The notes beneath the pieces were generated by a model. It was not told the origin of the DNA. It saw only the letters and a program-made list of their open reading frames with translations, and searched no databases. A DNA stretch of 64,000 nucleotides from an uncultured Muribaculaceae bacterium (GTDB lineage: Bacteria > Bacteroidota > Bacteroidia > Bacteroidales > Muribaculaceae): the NCBI GenBank assembly GCA_910578395.1, contig CAJTPZ010000002.1, forward strand, positions 194,543 to 258,542, read 5' to 3'. Shown piece after piece: positions 57,533 through 64,000 of the stretch. Numbering within the stretch: position 1 is the stretch's first letter; the number at the start of each line of letters is the position of its first letter. A program made the position numbers and the translations under genes.

Positions 57533-58885
57533 ATGGGATTCGTTAAGACAATAAAGAATATCTGGACCATCGAGGAGTTGCGCAAGCGTCTGCTTGCGAC
57601 ACTCCTGTTGGTGCTTGTATACAGACTTGGCTGTTACATTGTGTTGCCGGGCATTTCGCCCAGTGACCTTGACGCTCTGTCGAAGTTTACAAGCAGCAGC
57701 GGGCTCATGCAGCTTCTCGACATGTTCTCGGGAGGTGCATTCAGCCAGGCTTCTATTTTTGCTCTCGGTATCATGCCTTATATCACGGCATCGATTGTCA
57801 TCCAGCTTCTGGGCATGGTTCTGCCTTCGTTCCAGAAGATGCAGCGCGAGGGTGAGAGTGGTCGCCAGAAGCTGAATCAGTACACCCGTTATCTGACTGT
57901 CCTGATACTTCTTCTGCAGGGTCCGGCTTATCTTGTGAACCTGCAGGTGCAGGTCAGCCAGGCCGGAGGAGCCATCACGATGGGTTTCTGGACTATCGCT
58001 TATCTGACAATAATTCTCGCCGCCGGATCGATGTTTATCATGTGGCTTGGCGAGAGGATCACTGACCGCGGTATCGGCAACGGTATCTCGTTTATCATCC
58101 TTGTGGGCATTATCGCCCGTCTGCCGGGAGCGATTTTCTATGAGTTCACAAGCCGTCTGCCGGGAGCTTCCGGCAGTGAGGGCGGTCTTGTGATGTTTAT
58201 CGTTGAACTTCTCCTGCTTTTTGCTGTGACAGTAGGCGCTGTGCTTCTTGTGCAGGGAACCCGCAAGGTGCCTGTTCAGTATGCCAAGCGTATCGTCGGC
58301 AACCGTCAGTATGGCGGCGCGCGTCAGTATATTCCGCTGAAAGTGAATGCGGCCGGTGTGATGCCTATCATCTTTGCACAGGCTATCATGTTCATTCCCA
58401 TTACTTTGGCGGGATTTGGCACAAATGAGGGAAGTTCGGGATTTTTCCGTACCTTTGCAGACGTGAATGGCTTTTGGTACAATCTTGTGTACTTCGTGAT
58501 GATTGTTGCGTTCACTTACTTCTACACGGCTATCACGGTCCGTCCGACCGATATGGCCGAGCAGCTGAAGCGCAACAACGGTTTCATTCCTGGCGTGAAG
58601 CCCGGTAAGAAAACGGCGGAGTATCTTGATCAGATCATGTCGCGTATCACGCTTCCCGGGTCGTTGTTCCTTGGTGTGGTAGCAATACTTCCTGCATTTG
58701 CAAGGGTGTTTGGTATCAGCCAGAATTTCGCGCAGTTCTTCGGCGGAACGTCGTTGCTGATTCTGGTGGGTGTCGTTCTCGACACACTTACTCAGATTGA
58801 GAGCCACCTGATGATGCACCACTATGACGGCCTGATGAAGGAGGGCAAGATCAAGGGCCGCACGACCGGTTCGATGGCTTATTGA
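57533..58885 (+). CDS. secY: Preprotein translocase subunit SecY
   Basis: Central channel of the Sec translocon in the inner membrane; exports the many signal-peptide proteins in this window. The 450-residue protein has ten predicted transmembrane segments, with LGIMPYITASIVIQLL near the plug region and YAKRIVGNRQYGGARQYIPLKVNAAGVMPIIFA in the cytoplasmic loop. A TTG two codons earlier (57527) is in frame, but ATG 57533 is preferred. No adk gene lies between secY and map here. Confidence 0.97.
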   Translation: MGFVKTIKNIWTIEELRKRLLATLLLVLVYRLGCYIVLPGISPSDLDALSKFTSSSGLMQLLDMFSGGAFSQASIFALGIMPYITASIVIQLLGMVLPSFQKMQREGESGRQKLNQYTRYLTVLILLLQGPAYLVNLQVQVSQAGGAITMGFWTIAYLTIILAAGSMFIMWLGERITDRGIGNGISFIILVGIIARLPGAIFYEFTSRLPGASGSEGGLVMFIVELLLLFAVTVGAVLLVQGTRKVPVQYAKRIVGNRQYGGARQYIPLKVNAAGVMPIIFAQAIMFIPITLAGFGTNEGSSGFFRTFADVNGFWYNLVYFVMIVAFTYFYTAITVRPTDMAEQLKRNNGFIPGVKPGKKTAEYLDQIMSRITLPGSLFLGVVAILPAFARVFGISQNFAQFFGGTSLLILVGVVLDTLTQIESHLMMHHYDGLMKEGKIKGRTTGSMAY

Positions 58886-58900
58886 ATTTGACAGGGGCAG

Positions 58901-59683
58901 ATGATTTATCTGAAAACTCCGGATGAAATAGAAAAGATGCGTCGTGCTTGCGACCTTGTCAGTCGAGTGATGGGCGAGGTCGCAAAGCAGGTTGCTCCAG
59001 GGGTCACTACACGTCATCTCGACAGTGTGGCCCGGGAGTTCATGCTTGCTAACGGCGGCAAGCCGGCATGTCTGGGCTACGGAGGTTTCCCAGGCACTTT
59101 GTGCATTGAGGTCAATGAGACAGTAGTCCATGGTTTTCCGTCGGGTTATTGTCTTCGTGAAGGTGATATTGTCGGTATCGACACGGTGGTCGAGCTTGAC
59201 GGTTTCAACGGTGACATGTGCTATACTTTCATGGTGGGCGATGTGGCCGATGATGTGCGCCGTCTCTGTGTGGAGACAAAGAATTCGCTTTACAAGGGAA
59301 TCGAGGCGTGCAAGCCTGGCAACCGTATCGGTGACATAAGCAATGCGGTGCAGACTTATGTCGAGCGCCGGGGCTATACTGTGGTGAGGGAGATGTGTGG
59401 TCACGGCATAGGCCGGAAGATGCATGAGGATCCTGAGGTGCCGAATTATGGCCGCCGCGGTACAGGTCCGCTGATAAAGAACGGTATGTGCATCTGCATA
59501 GAGCCTATGGTCAATCTCGGCAGCAAGAATGTCGTGATAGAAAGTGACGGATGGACATGCCGTACGCGCGACAGAAAGCCGTCGGCTCACTATGAGCATA
59601 CGGTGGCTGTGCACGACGGATCGGCAGAAGTGCTGACGACTTTCGACTATATCGCCGATGTACTCGGTGACAGATTTATCTGA
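58901..59683 (+). CDS. map: Methionine aminopeptidase type I
   Basis: Removes the initiator methionine from new proteins. The 260-residue protein has the metal ligands in the expected places: IVGIDTVVELDGFNGDMCYTF (Asp pair), EMCGHGIGRKMHEDPEVPNYG (His) and the late CICIEPMVNLG and HYEHTVAVHDG glutamate/histidine sites. Normal length for a type Ia enzyme; 57 nt before infA. Confidence 0.95.
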   Translation: MIYLKTPDEIEKMRRACDLVSRVMGEVAKQVAPGVTTRHLDSVAREFMLANGGKPACLGYGGFPGTLCIEVNETVVHGFPSGYCLREGDIVGIDTVVELDGFNGDMCYTFMVGDVADDVRRLCVETKNSLYKGIEACKPGNRIGDISNAVQTYVERRGYTVVREMCGHGIGRKMHEDPEVPNYGRRGTGPLIKNGMCICIEPMVNLGSKNVVIESDGWTCRTRDRKPSAHYEHTVAVHDGSAEVLTTFDYIADVLGDRFI

Positions 59684-59740
59684 CGCAAACAAGGTCAAAT
59701 TATAACAAACTACGAGCTGGAAAAGACGGCAACGTAATTC

Positions 59741-59959
59741 ATGGCAAAACAGACAGCAATAGAACAGGACGGCGTAATCGTCGAGGCATTATCCAACGCT
59801 ATGTTCCGCGTTGAGCTTGAGAACGGTCATCAGCTGACGGCACATATCTCAGGCAAGATGCGGATGCACTATATCAAAATTCTGCCCGGCGACAGGGTTA
59901 AGGTGGAAATGACCCCCTATGACCTGACTAAGGGCCGTATATCGTTCCGCTACAAATAA
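59741..59959 (+). CDS. infA: Translation initiation factor IF-1
   Basis: Blocks the A site during initiation. The 72-residue protein is a standard S1-type OB fold: MAKQTAIEQDGVIVEALSNAMFRVELENGHQLTAHISGKMRMHYIKILPGDRVKVEMTPYDLTKGRISFRYK family pattern is recognised by its parts VIVEALSNAMFRVELENGH and LPGDRVKVEMTPYDL. A 73-nt gap follows before rpmJ. Confidence 0.96.
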   Translation: MAKQTAIEQDGVIVEALSNAMFRVELENGHQLTAHISGKMRMHYIKILPGDRVKVEMTPYDLTKGRISFRYK

Positions 59960-60032
59960 GGCTCGGTTTCTGAATATCCTTAACGGGTGATGCAGGGCCT
60001 GAGATTGAAAAAGACAACGTCTCAAAATAGAT

Positions 60033-60149
60033 ATGAAAGTAAGAGCTTCCATCAAAAAGCGGTCGGCCGACGATAAGATCGTCCGCCGCAAAGGACGTCT
60101 TTACGTCATCAACAAGAAGAACCCCAAAAACAAGCAGCGTCAGGGCTGA
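60033..60149 (+). CDS. rpmJ: 50S ribosomal protein L36, zinc-free type
   Basis: A 38-residue gene: MKVRASIKKRSADDKIVRRK, then GRLYVINKKNPKNKQRQG. It matches L36 in length and ends but has no cysteine or histidine, so it lacks the zinc site CxxC...CxxxxH of the standard form. It lies between infA and rpsM in the usual order. Confidence 0.93.
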   Translation: MKVRASIKKRSADDKIVRRKGRLYVINKKNPKNKQRQG

Positions 60150-60192
60150 TCGGGGTTACCGCAAATTCCAAACTCTACAGTCAAGTTAGAAA

Positions 60193-60573
60193 ATGGCAGT
60201 AAGAATCGTGGGAGTTGACCTCCCCCAGAACAAAAGAGGTGAAATCGCCTTGACCTATATCTTCGGTATAGGCAGAAGTGCAGCCAGCAGCATTCTCTTG
60301 AAGGCCGGAATCGACAAAGACATCAAGGTAAAGGACTGGACAGATGACCAGGCCGCCAAGGTGCGTGAAGTGATCGGCGCAGACTACAAGGTCGAGGGTG
60401 ATCTCCGCAGTGAGATTCAGCTCAACATCAAGCGTCTGATGGACATTGGCTGCTACCGTGGTATCCGTCATCGTATCGGTCTGCCGGTGCGTGGCCAGAG
60501 CACGAAGAACAATGCCCGCACTCGCAAGGGTCGTAAGAAGACCGTCGCCAACAAGAAGAAGGCAACGAAGTAA
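60193..60573 (+). CDS. rpsM: 30S ribosomal protein S13
   Basis: Head protein contacting the P-site tRNA and the 50S subunit. The 126-residue protein begins MAVRIVGVDLPQNKRGEIALTYIFGIG and contains YRGIRHRIGLPVRGQSTKNNARTRKGRKK. Typical length; 29 nt before rpsK. Confidence 0.97.
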   Translation: MAVRIVGVDLPQNKRGEIALTYIFGIGRSAASSILLKAGIDKDIKVKDWTDDQAAKVREVIGADYKVEGDLRSEIQLNIKRLMDIGCYRGIRHRIGLPVRGQSTKNNARTRKGRKKTVANKKKATK

Positions 60574-60602
60574 ATTGTAAGGTAATATATTCTTGAGCTT
60601 AT

Positions 60603-60992
60603 ATGGCAAAGAAAACAGTCGCAGCGAAGAAGAGAAACGTGAAGGTCGGCGCCGAAGGCCAGCTGCACGTGCACTCGTCGTTCAACAACATTATCGTCTG
60701 CCTCGCCAACAGTGAGGGTCAGGTTATCTCCTGGTCTTCGGCAGGTAAGATGGGTTTCAGGGGGTCAAAGAAGAATACTCCCTATGCAGCTCAGATGGCA
60801 GCACAGGATTGCGCCAAAACTGCATTTGATCTTGGCCTCCGTAAGGTGAAGGCCTATGTGAAGGGTCCGGGCAACGGTCGTGAATCGGCTATCCGCACGA
60901 TCCACGGATCGGGCATCGAGGTTACGGAGATCATTGATGTTACTCCGCTTCCTCACAATGGCTGCCGTCCTCCGAAGCGTCGTCGTGTGTAA
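60603..60992 (+). CDS. rpsK: 30S ribosomal protein S11
   Basis: Platform protein near the E site. The 129-residue protein has HVHSSFNNIIVCLANSEGQVISWSSAGKMGFRGSKKNTPYAAQMAAQDCA and IRTIHGSGIEVTEIIDVTPLPHNGCRPPKRRRV. Followed by a 459-nt structured gap before rpsD. Confidence 0.97.
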   Translation: MAKKTVAAKKRNVKVGAEGQLHVHSSFNNIIVCLANSEGQVISWSSAGKMGFRGSKKNTPYAAQMAAQDCAKTAFDLGLRKVKAYVKGPGNGRESAIRTIHGSGIEVTEIIDVTPLPHNGCRPPKRRRV

Positions 60993-61451
60993 TTAAAACA
61001 TTGCATTGCCGCCTGACCGTAATCCGGATCTTGTATTTTAGGAATATGAGAGTCAAGGCGACAAGGTATTGAAAGAAATCAAATCTTAAATAAGCGCAAG
61101 GAATAAGAGCTGTGAGGCGCCCGCGATGTTGGCAGAAGCTACCGACCGGGCCGGCATTACAGACGAAAATCAGGAAACCGACACAGACTGCCAACCTCAT
61201 CGACCGGAGGAACCGCCGGAGTGAATGGGTCATAATAAGATCACCTCTCTATGACCGCGGCTGCACTCGACGAAGCCCCGCGGGAGTTTTAAGTAGGAAC
61301 GTGTCGAAGGAATTAAGAATTTAAGGATTTTCAGCCGGCAAACGGCATTCACCCTGACAGCGACTGTCTATCGTAATAAGAGAAAGCGTCGCGCGGAAGG
61401 CATGAATCACGGCTCAGATTTTTCCGGACCGCAAAAGATAACCGACCCAAA
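60993..61451 (+). ncRNA. Candidate structured leader upstream of rpsD (S4)
   Basis: A 459-nt gap, the largest in the cluster, with no gene recognised. Inverted repeats: GTTGGCAG (61128-61135) with CTGCCAAC (61188-61195) over a 52-nt loop; CCGCGG (61255-61260) with CCGCGG (61278-61283) followed three bases later by TTTT, resembling an attenuator or terminator; GCCG (61334-61337) with CGGC (61343-61346); and GACAG (61356-61360) with CTGTC (61364-61368). S4 is the classical autogenous repressor of the alpha operon, so a leader RNA bound by S4 is the first hypothesis. Confidence 0.45.
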
Positions 61452-62057
61452 ATGGCAAGATATACAGGACCCAAGTCCAAAATCGCCCGCAAATTTGGCG
61501 AACCGATTTTCGGTGAAGACAAAGTGCTTGCTCGCCGCAATTTCCCCCCGGGCCAGCATGGTCAGAACAAGCGTCGCAAGACGTCGGAGTATGGCGTTCA
61601 GCTGCGTGAGAAGCAGAAGGCGAAATACACCTACGGAGTGCTTGAAAAGCAGTTCCGCAATATGTTTGAGAAGGCTTCCCGCATGAAGGGTATTACCGGT
61701 GAGCTTCTTCTTCAGCTTCTTGAGAGCCGTCTCGACAATGTGGTTTATCGTCTGGGTATCGCTCCCACACGTGCAGCCGCCCGCCAGATCGTGCTCCACC
61801 GTCATATCACAGTGAATGGAGATGTACTCAATATCCCTTCGTATCAGGTGAAACCTGGTGACGTGGTGGGTGTGAGAGAGAAGTCCAAGAGCCTCGAGGT
61901 GATCGCCGATCATCTTGCAGGATTCAACCACAGCAAGTATCCGTGGATTGAGTGGGACGAGACAACAAAGTCGGGCAAGTTCCTGCACGTTCCCGCACGT
62001 GAGGATATCCCCGAAAACATCAAGGAGCAGTTGATTGTCGAACTGTACTCTAAGTAA
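61452..62057 (+). CDS. rpsD: 30S ribosomal protein S4
   Basis: Nucleates 30S assembly and, in other bacteria, represses the alpha operon. The 201-residue protein has MARYTGPKSKIARKFGEPIF, the RNA-binding S4 domain (RLDNVVYRLGIAPTRAAARQIVLHRHITVNGDVLNIPSYQVKPGD) and ends IVELYSK. No N-terminal zinc cysteines. The long gap precedes it; 22 nt follow before rpoA. Confidence 0.97.
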   Translation: MARYTGPKSKIARKFGEPIFGEDKVLARRNFPPGQHGQNKRRKTSEYGVQLREKQKAKYTYGVLEKQFRNMFEKASRMKGITGELLLQLLESRLDNVVYRLGIAPTRAAARQIVLHRHITVNGDVLNIPSYQVKPGDVVGVREKSKSLEVIADHLAGFNHSKYPWIEWDETTKSGKFLHVPAREDIPENIKEQLIVELYSK

Positions 62058-62079
62058 TAATCTCACAAATTCCCTCTCA

Positions 62080-63069
62080 ATGGCTATTTTAGCATTCCAA
62101 AAACCCGACAAGGTTCTCATGCTTGAGTCCAATGACTTCTTCGGCAAATTTGAATTCAAGCCGTTGGAGCCGGGCTATGGCATCACTGTGGGCAACGCGC
62201 TTCGTCGTGTTCTTCTCTCGGCTTTGGAGGGATATGCCATTGCTTCGATCAAGATCGACGGTGTCAAGCATGAGTTTGACACAATACCCGGTGTAAAGGA
62301 GGATGTGACCAACATTATCCTTAACCTCAAGAAGGTCGATCTGAAGCACATCACCGAGGGCGTCGACACGGAAAAGGTCGTTATCCCGGTTTCGGGCGAG
62401 GTGTTCAGGGCCGGCGATATCGGCAAGGCACTGACAGGCTTTGAGGTTCTTAATCCCGATCTCGAAATCTGTCATCTTGATCCGTCGGCTTCATTCAACA
62501 TCGAGCTTACGATCAACAAGGGACGCGGCTGGGTTCCGGCTGATGAGAATGCCGAGGGTATCGATGATATCCACGTCATTGCAATCGACTCGATCTATAC
62601 GCCTATCAAGAATGTGAAGTACACGGTAGAGAATTTCCGTGTTGACCAGAAGACCGACTATGAGAAGCTTCTTCTGGAAATCACAACCGACGGTTCCATT
62701 CATCCGAAGGATGCACTCAAGGAGGCCGCTAAGGTTCTGATTTATCACTTCATGCTCTTCTCCGACGAGAAGATCACTCTTGAGGCTCCGGAAACAGAGA
62801 CCAACGAAGAGTTTGACGAAGAGGTGCTGAGAATGCGTCAGCTCCTGAAGTCGAAGCTCGTCGACATGGATCTTTCCGTGCGTGCTCTCAACTGTCTGAA
62901 GAGCGCAGAGGTCGAGACTCTCGGAGAGCTTGTTGTCTTCAACAAGAATGACTTGCTCAAGTTCCGCAACTTCGGTAAGAAGTCGCTTACGGAACTCGAC
63001 GACCTTCTCAACCGTCTGAACCTCTCGTTCGGGATGGATATCTCAAAGTACAAACTTGACAAAGAGTAA
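62080..63069 (+). CDS. rpoA: RNA polymerase alpha subunit
   Basis: Assembly platform of RNA polymerase. The 329-residue protein starts MAILAFQKPDKVLMLESNDFFGKFEFKPLEPGYGITVGNALRRVLLSA (N-terminal dimerisation domain, about 1-230) and ends with the alpha CTD: DLSVRALNCLKSAEVETLGELVVFNKNDLLKFRNFGKKSLTEL (about 262-305). ATG 62080 is chosen; the frame is open upstream to 62035 but that overlaps rpsD. 9 nt before rplQ. Confidence 0.97.
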   Translation: MAILAFQKPDKVLMLESNDFFGKFEFKPLEPGYGITVGNALRRVLLSALEGYAIASIKIDGVKHEFDTIPGVKEDVTNIILNLKKVDLKHITEGVDTEKVVIPVSGEVFRAGDIGKALTGFEVLNPDLEICHLDPSASFNIELTINKGRGWVPADENAEGIDDIHVIAIDSIYTPIKNVKYTVENFRVDQKTDYEKLLLEITTDGSIHPKDALKEAAKVLIYHFMLFSDEKITLEAPETETNEEFDEEVLRMRQLLKSKLVDMDLSVRALNCLKSAEVETLGELVVFNKNDLLKFRNFGKKSLTELDDLLNRLNLSFGMDISKYKLDKE

Positions 63070-63078
63070 AACACAGCG

Positions 63079-63579
63079 ATGCGACACAATAAGAATTTCA
63101 ATCATCTCAGCCGCAAAAAGGCTCATCGCGATGCGCTCCTGGCCAATATGACCATTGCTCTGATCGAGCGTAAGCGCATATTCACCACGCTGGCCAAGGC
63201 TAAGGCACTGCGCATGTATGCAGAGCCTCTGATCAACCGGGCTAAGGAGGACACGATGGCCAATCGCCGTCTGGTGTTCAGCCACCTTCAGAATAAGTAT
63301 GCAGTCACAGAGCTTTTCCGCGAGATCGCTGAGAAGATCGCTGACCGTCCGGGTGGTTACACACGTATCCTCAAGACCGGCAACCGTCTGGGCGACAACG
63401 CTCAGATGTGCATGATCGAGCTTGTTGACTATAATGAGAACATGCTCAAGGAGGCTGCTCCCGCCAAGAAGAGCCGCACACGTCGTTCGCGCCGTGGCAG
63501 CGGATCAGCTTCCGCAGCCCCCGCGGCCGAGACACCTGCTACTGAGGCATCCGCAGCAGAAACACCTGCCGCAGAATAA
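63079..63579 (+). CDS. rplQ: 50S ribosomal protein L17
   Basis: 50S protein close to the tunnel exit. The 166-residue protein has the family core MRHNKNFNHLSRKKAHRDALLANM, TLAKAKALRMYAEPLINRAKED and GGYTRILKTGNRLGDNAQMCMIELVDYNE (to about residue 116), then a non-conserved tail of about 45 residues: a basic stretch KKSRTRRSRRGSG followed by an Ala/Glu/Pro/Thr-rich low-complexity end. Last gene of the cluster, followed by a terminator-like hairpin. Confidence 0.95.
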   Translation: MRHNKNFNHLSRKKAHRDALLANMTIALIERKRIFTTLAKAKALRMYAEPLINRAKEDTMANRRLVFSHLQNKYAVTELFREIAEKIADRPGGYTRILKTGNRLGDNAQMCMIELVDYNENMLKEAAPAKKSRTRRSRRGSGSASAAPAAETPATEASAAETPAAE

Positions 63580-63604
63580 TCAGGAGCAAGTCAGTAAAGA
63601 CTGT

Positions 63605-63640
63605 AAAGGCCGTCGAGATCTTCGGATCGAGACGGCCTTT
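63605..63640 (+). terminator. Terminator-like hairpin after rplQ
   Basis: AAAGGCCGTC (63605-63614) pairs with GACGGCCTTT (63631-63640). Inside, GATC and GATC pair around a TTCG tetraloop, with small GA bulges on both sides. A short TTTG follows. It closes the ribosomal cluster, 25 nt after the rplQ stop. Confidence 0.7.
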
Positions 63641-63726
63641 GTCGTATCTGGTTAGCTCTACTTTATACCTGTGATTAGTGTGTGGCGATGTCCCTCTCTA
63701 TATTGTTCATGCTTGGAGGTAGTATT

Positions 63727-63825
63727 GGTTGATTGTGCCGCTGCGCTGCAGCTTTGCGAGAGTTTGCGGTATACACCAGGTTCGCTTCGCTCACCCGGTG
63801 CTTGGTGTGTTGCGCCTGCTGTCGC
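63727..63825. repeat. 99-bp direct repeat, unit 1
   Basis: Starts GGTTGATTGTGCCGCTGCGC and ends GCGCCTGCTGTCGC; matches unit 2 at 63902-64000 at about 94 of 99 positions, with a 175-bp offset. The short open frames across both units encode the same peptide pieces and look like repeat artefacts, not genes. The remaining 3' region (63641-64000) holds no recognisable gene. Confidence 0.8.
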
Positions 63826-63901
63826 AGGCTTCTGTCGGACAGTAACGTGCATAGTTGTAAGTAATCCACGAGAGAATAAATGCTGTCCGTTGTAGTGGTG
63901 A

Positions 63902-64000
63902 GGTTGATTGTGTCGCTGCGCTGCAGCTTTGCAAGGTTTTGCGGCATACACCAGGTTCGCTTCGCTCACCCGGTGCTTGGTGTGTTGCGCCTGCTGTCGC
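63902..64000. repeat. 99-bp direct repeat, unit 2 (runs off the window)
   Basis: Second copy, identical to unit 1 except about five positions, mostly in the block after GCAGCTTTGC. It ends exactly at the window edge while still matching, so the true repeat is longer and more copies may follow. Confidence 0.8.

Noticed and set aside
57506..59698. 730-residue open frame on the minus strand, antisense to secY and map
   Set aside because: Shadow of strongly codon-biased plus-strand genes; composition and motifs make no sense as a protein.
61112..61324. 70-codon open frame inside the rpsK-rpsD spacer
   Set aside because: No family resemblance, and the region is better explained by its inverted repeats.
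63658..63969. Short open frames across the right-edge repeats
   Set aside because: They repeat the same peptide pieces in both units and match no family; best explained by the DNA repeat.

Overview
The window looks like a chromosomal segment of a Bacteroidales bacterium, plausibly a gut Muribaculaceae-type organism (lineage is inference). Visible support: Bacteroidota-type promoter elements TAnnTTTG ahead of several genes, sometimes with a TTG/TTTG about 20 nt further upstream (rpsL, pheT, the alkaline phosphatase); no clear Shine-Dalgarno sequences; Bacteroidota-typical families (DUF5063, DUF4294, secreted CarboxypepD_reg/TonB-plug proteins, GH3 beta-glucosidase); and one long str-S10-spc-alpha ribosomal cluster with no tuf and no adk. 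No tRNA, rRNA, insertion sequence, phage gene or CRISPR array was recognised.

Layout. 1-5.4 kb: 5' part of nadA (minus), DNA polymerase III delta (holA), a SIMPL-domain exported protein, then a minus operon of ATP-grasp-like protein, GtrA and CDP-alcohol phosphatidyltransferase. 5.6-11.0 kb: dnaX (minus), then a plus run of tail-anchored pseudokinase, GNAT protein, pyrH and frr. 11.0-15.7 kb: radical SAM protein, LD-carboxypeptidase, ion channel with an odd filter, MscS channel and a degenerate LytM protein, the last three with overlapping ends. 15.9-19.1 kb: three tandem paralogues of a small exported protein carrying two CarboxypepD_reg-like modules and an orphan TonB plug with no barrel; the first copy is frameshifted. 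19.2-28.1 kb (minus): Rieske-like lipoprotein, argH, recA, nth, pheS, ribE, YebC-family protein, pheT. 28.2-35.2 kb (plus): nucleotidyltransferase, DUF5063, menA, rarA, bglX, pyrE, SRPBCC protein. 35.3-44.2 kb: alkaline phosphatase, His/Pro-rich exported protein, nadB, sdaA, rmuC, ilvA, DUF4294.

44.2-63.6 kb: one ribosomal supercluster, rpsL to rplQ, including fusA, secY, map, infA and rpoA. Its intergenic gaps are at most 73 nt except four: before rpsG (375 nt), rplC (128 nt), rpsH (227 nt) and rpsD (459 nt). Each of the four contains GC-rich inverted repeats, and three sit directly before the gene of a 30S protein that is a classical autogenous repressor (S7, S8, S4). This is the most coherent regulatory signal in the window. 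The right edge carries a 99-bp direct repeat that runs off the window.

How genes work together: nadA and nadB are the two steps of de novo quinolinate synthesis; holA and dnaX are clamp-loader subunits; recA, nth, rarA and rmuC belong to DNA repair and recombination; pyrH and pyrE to pyrimidine synthesis; LdcA, the two channels and the LytM-like protein suggest a wall/turgor locus (inference).
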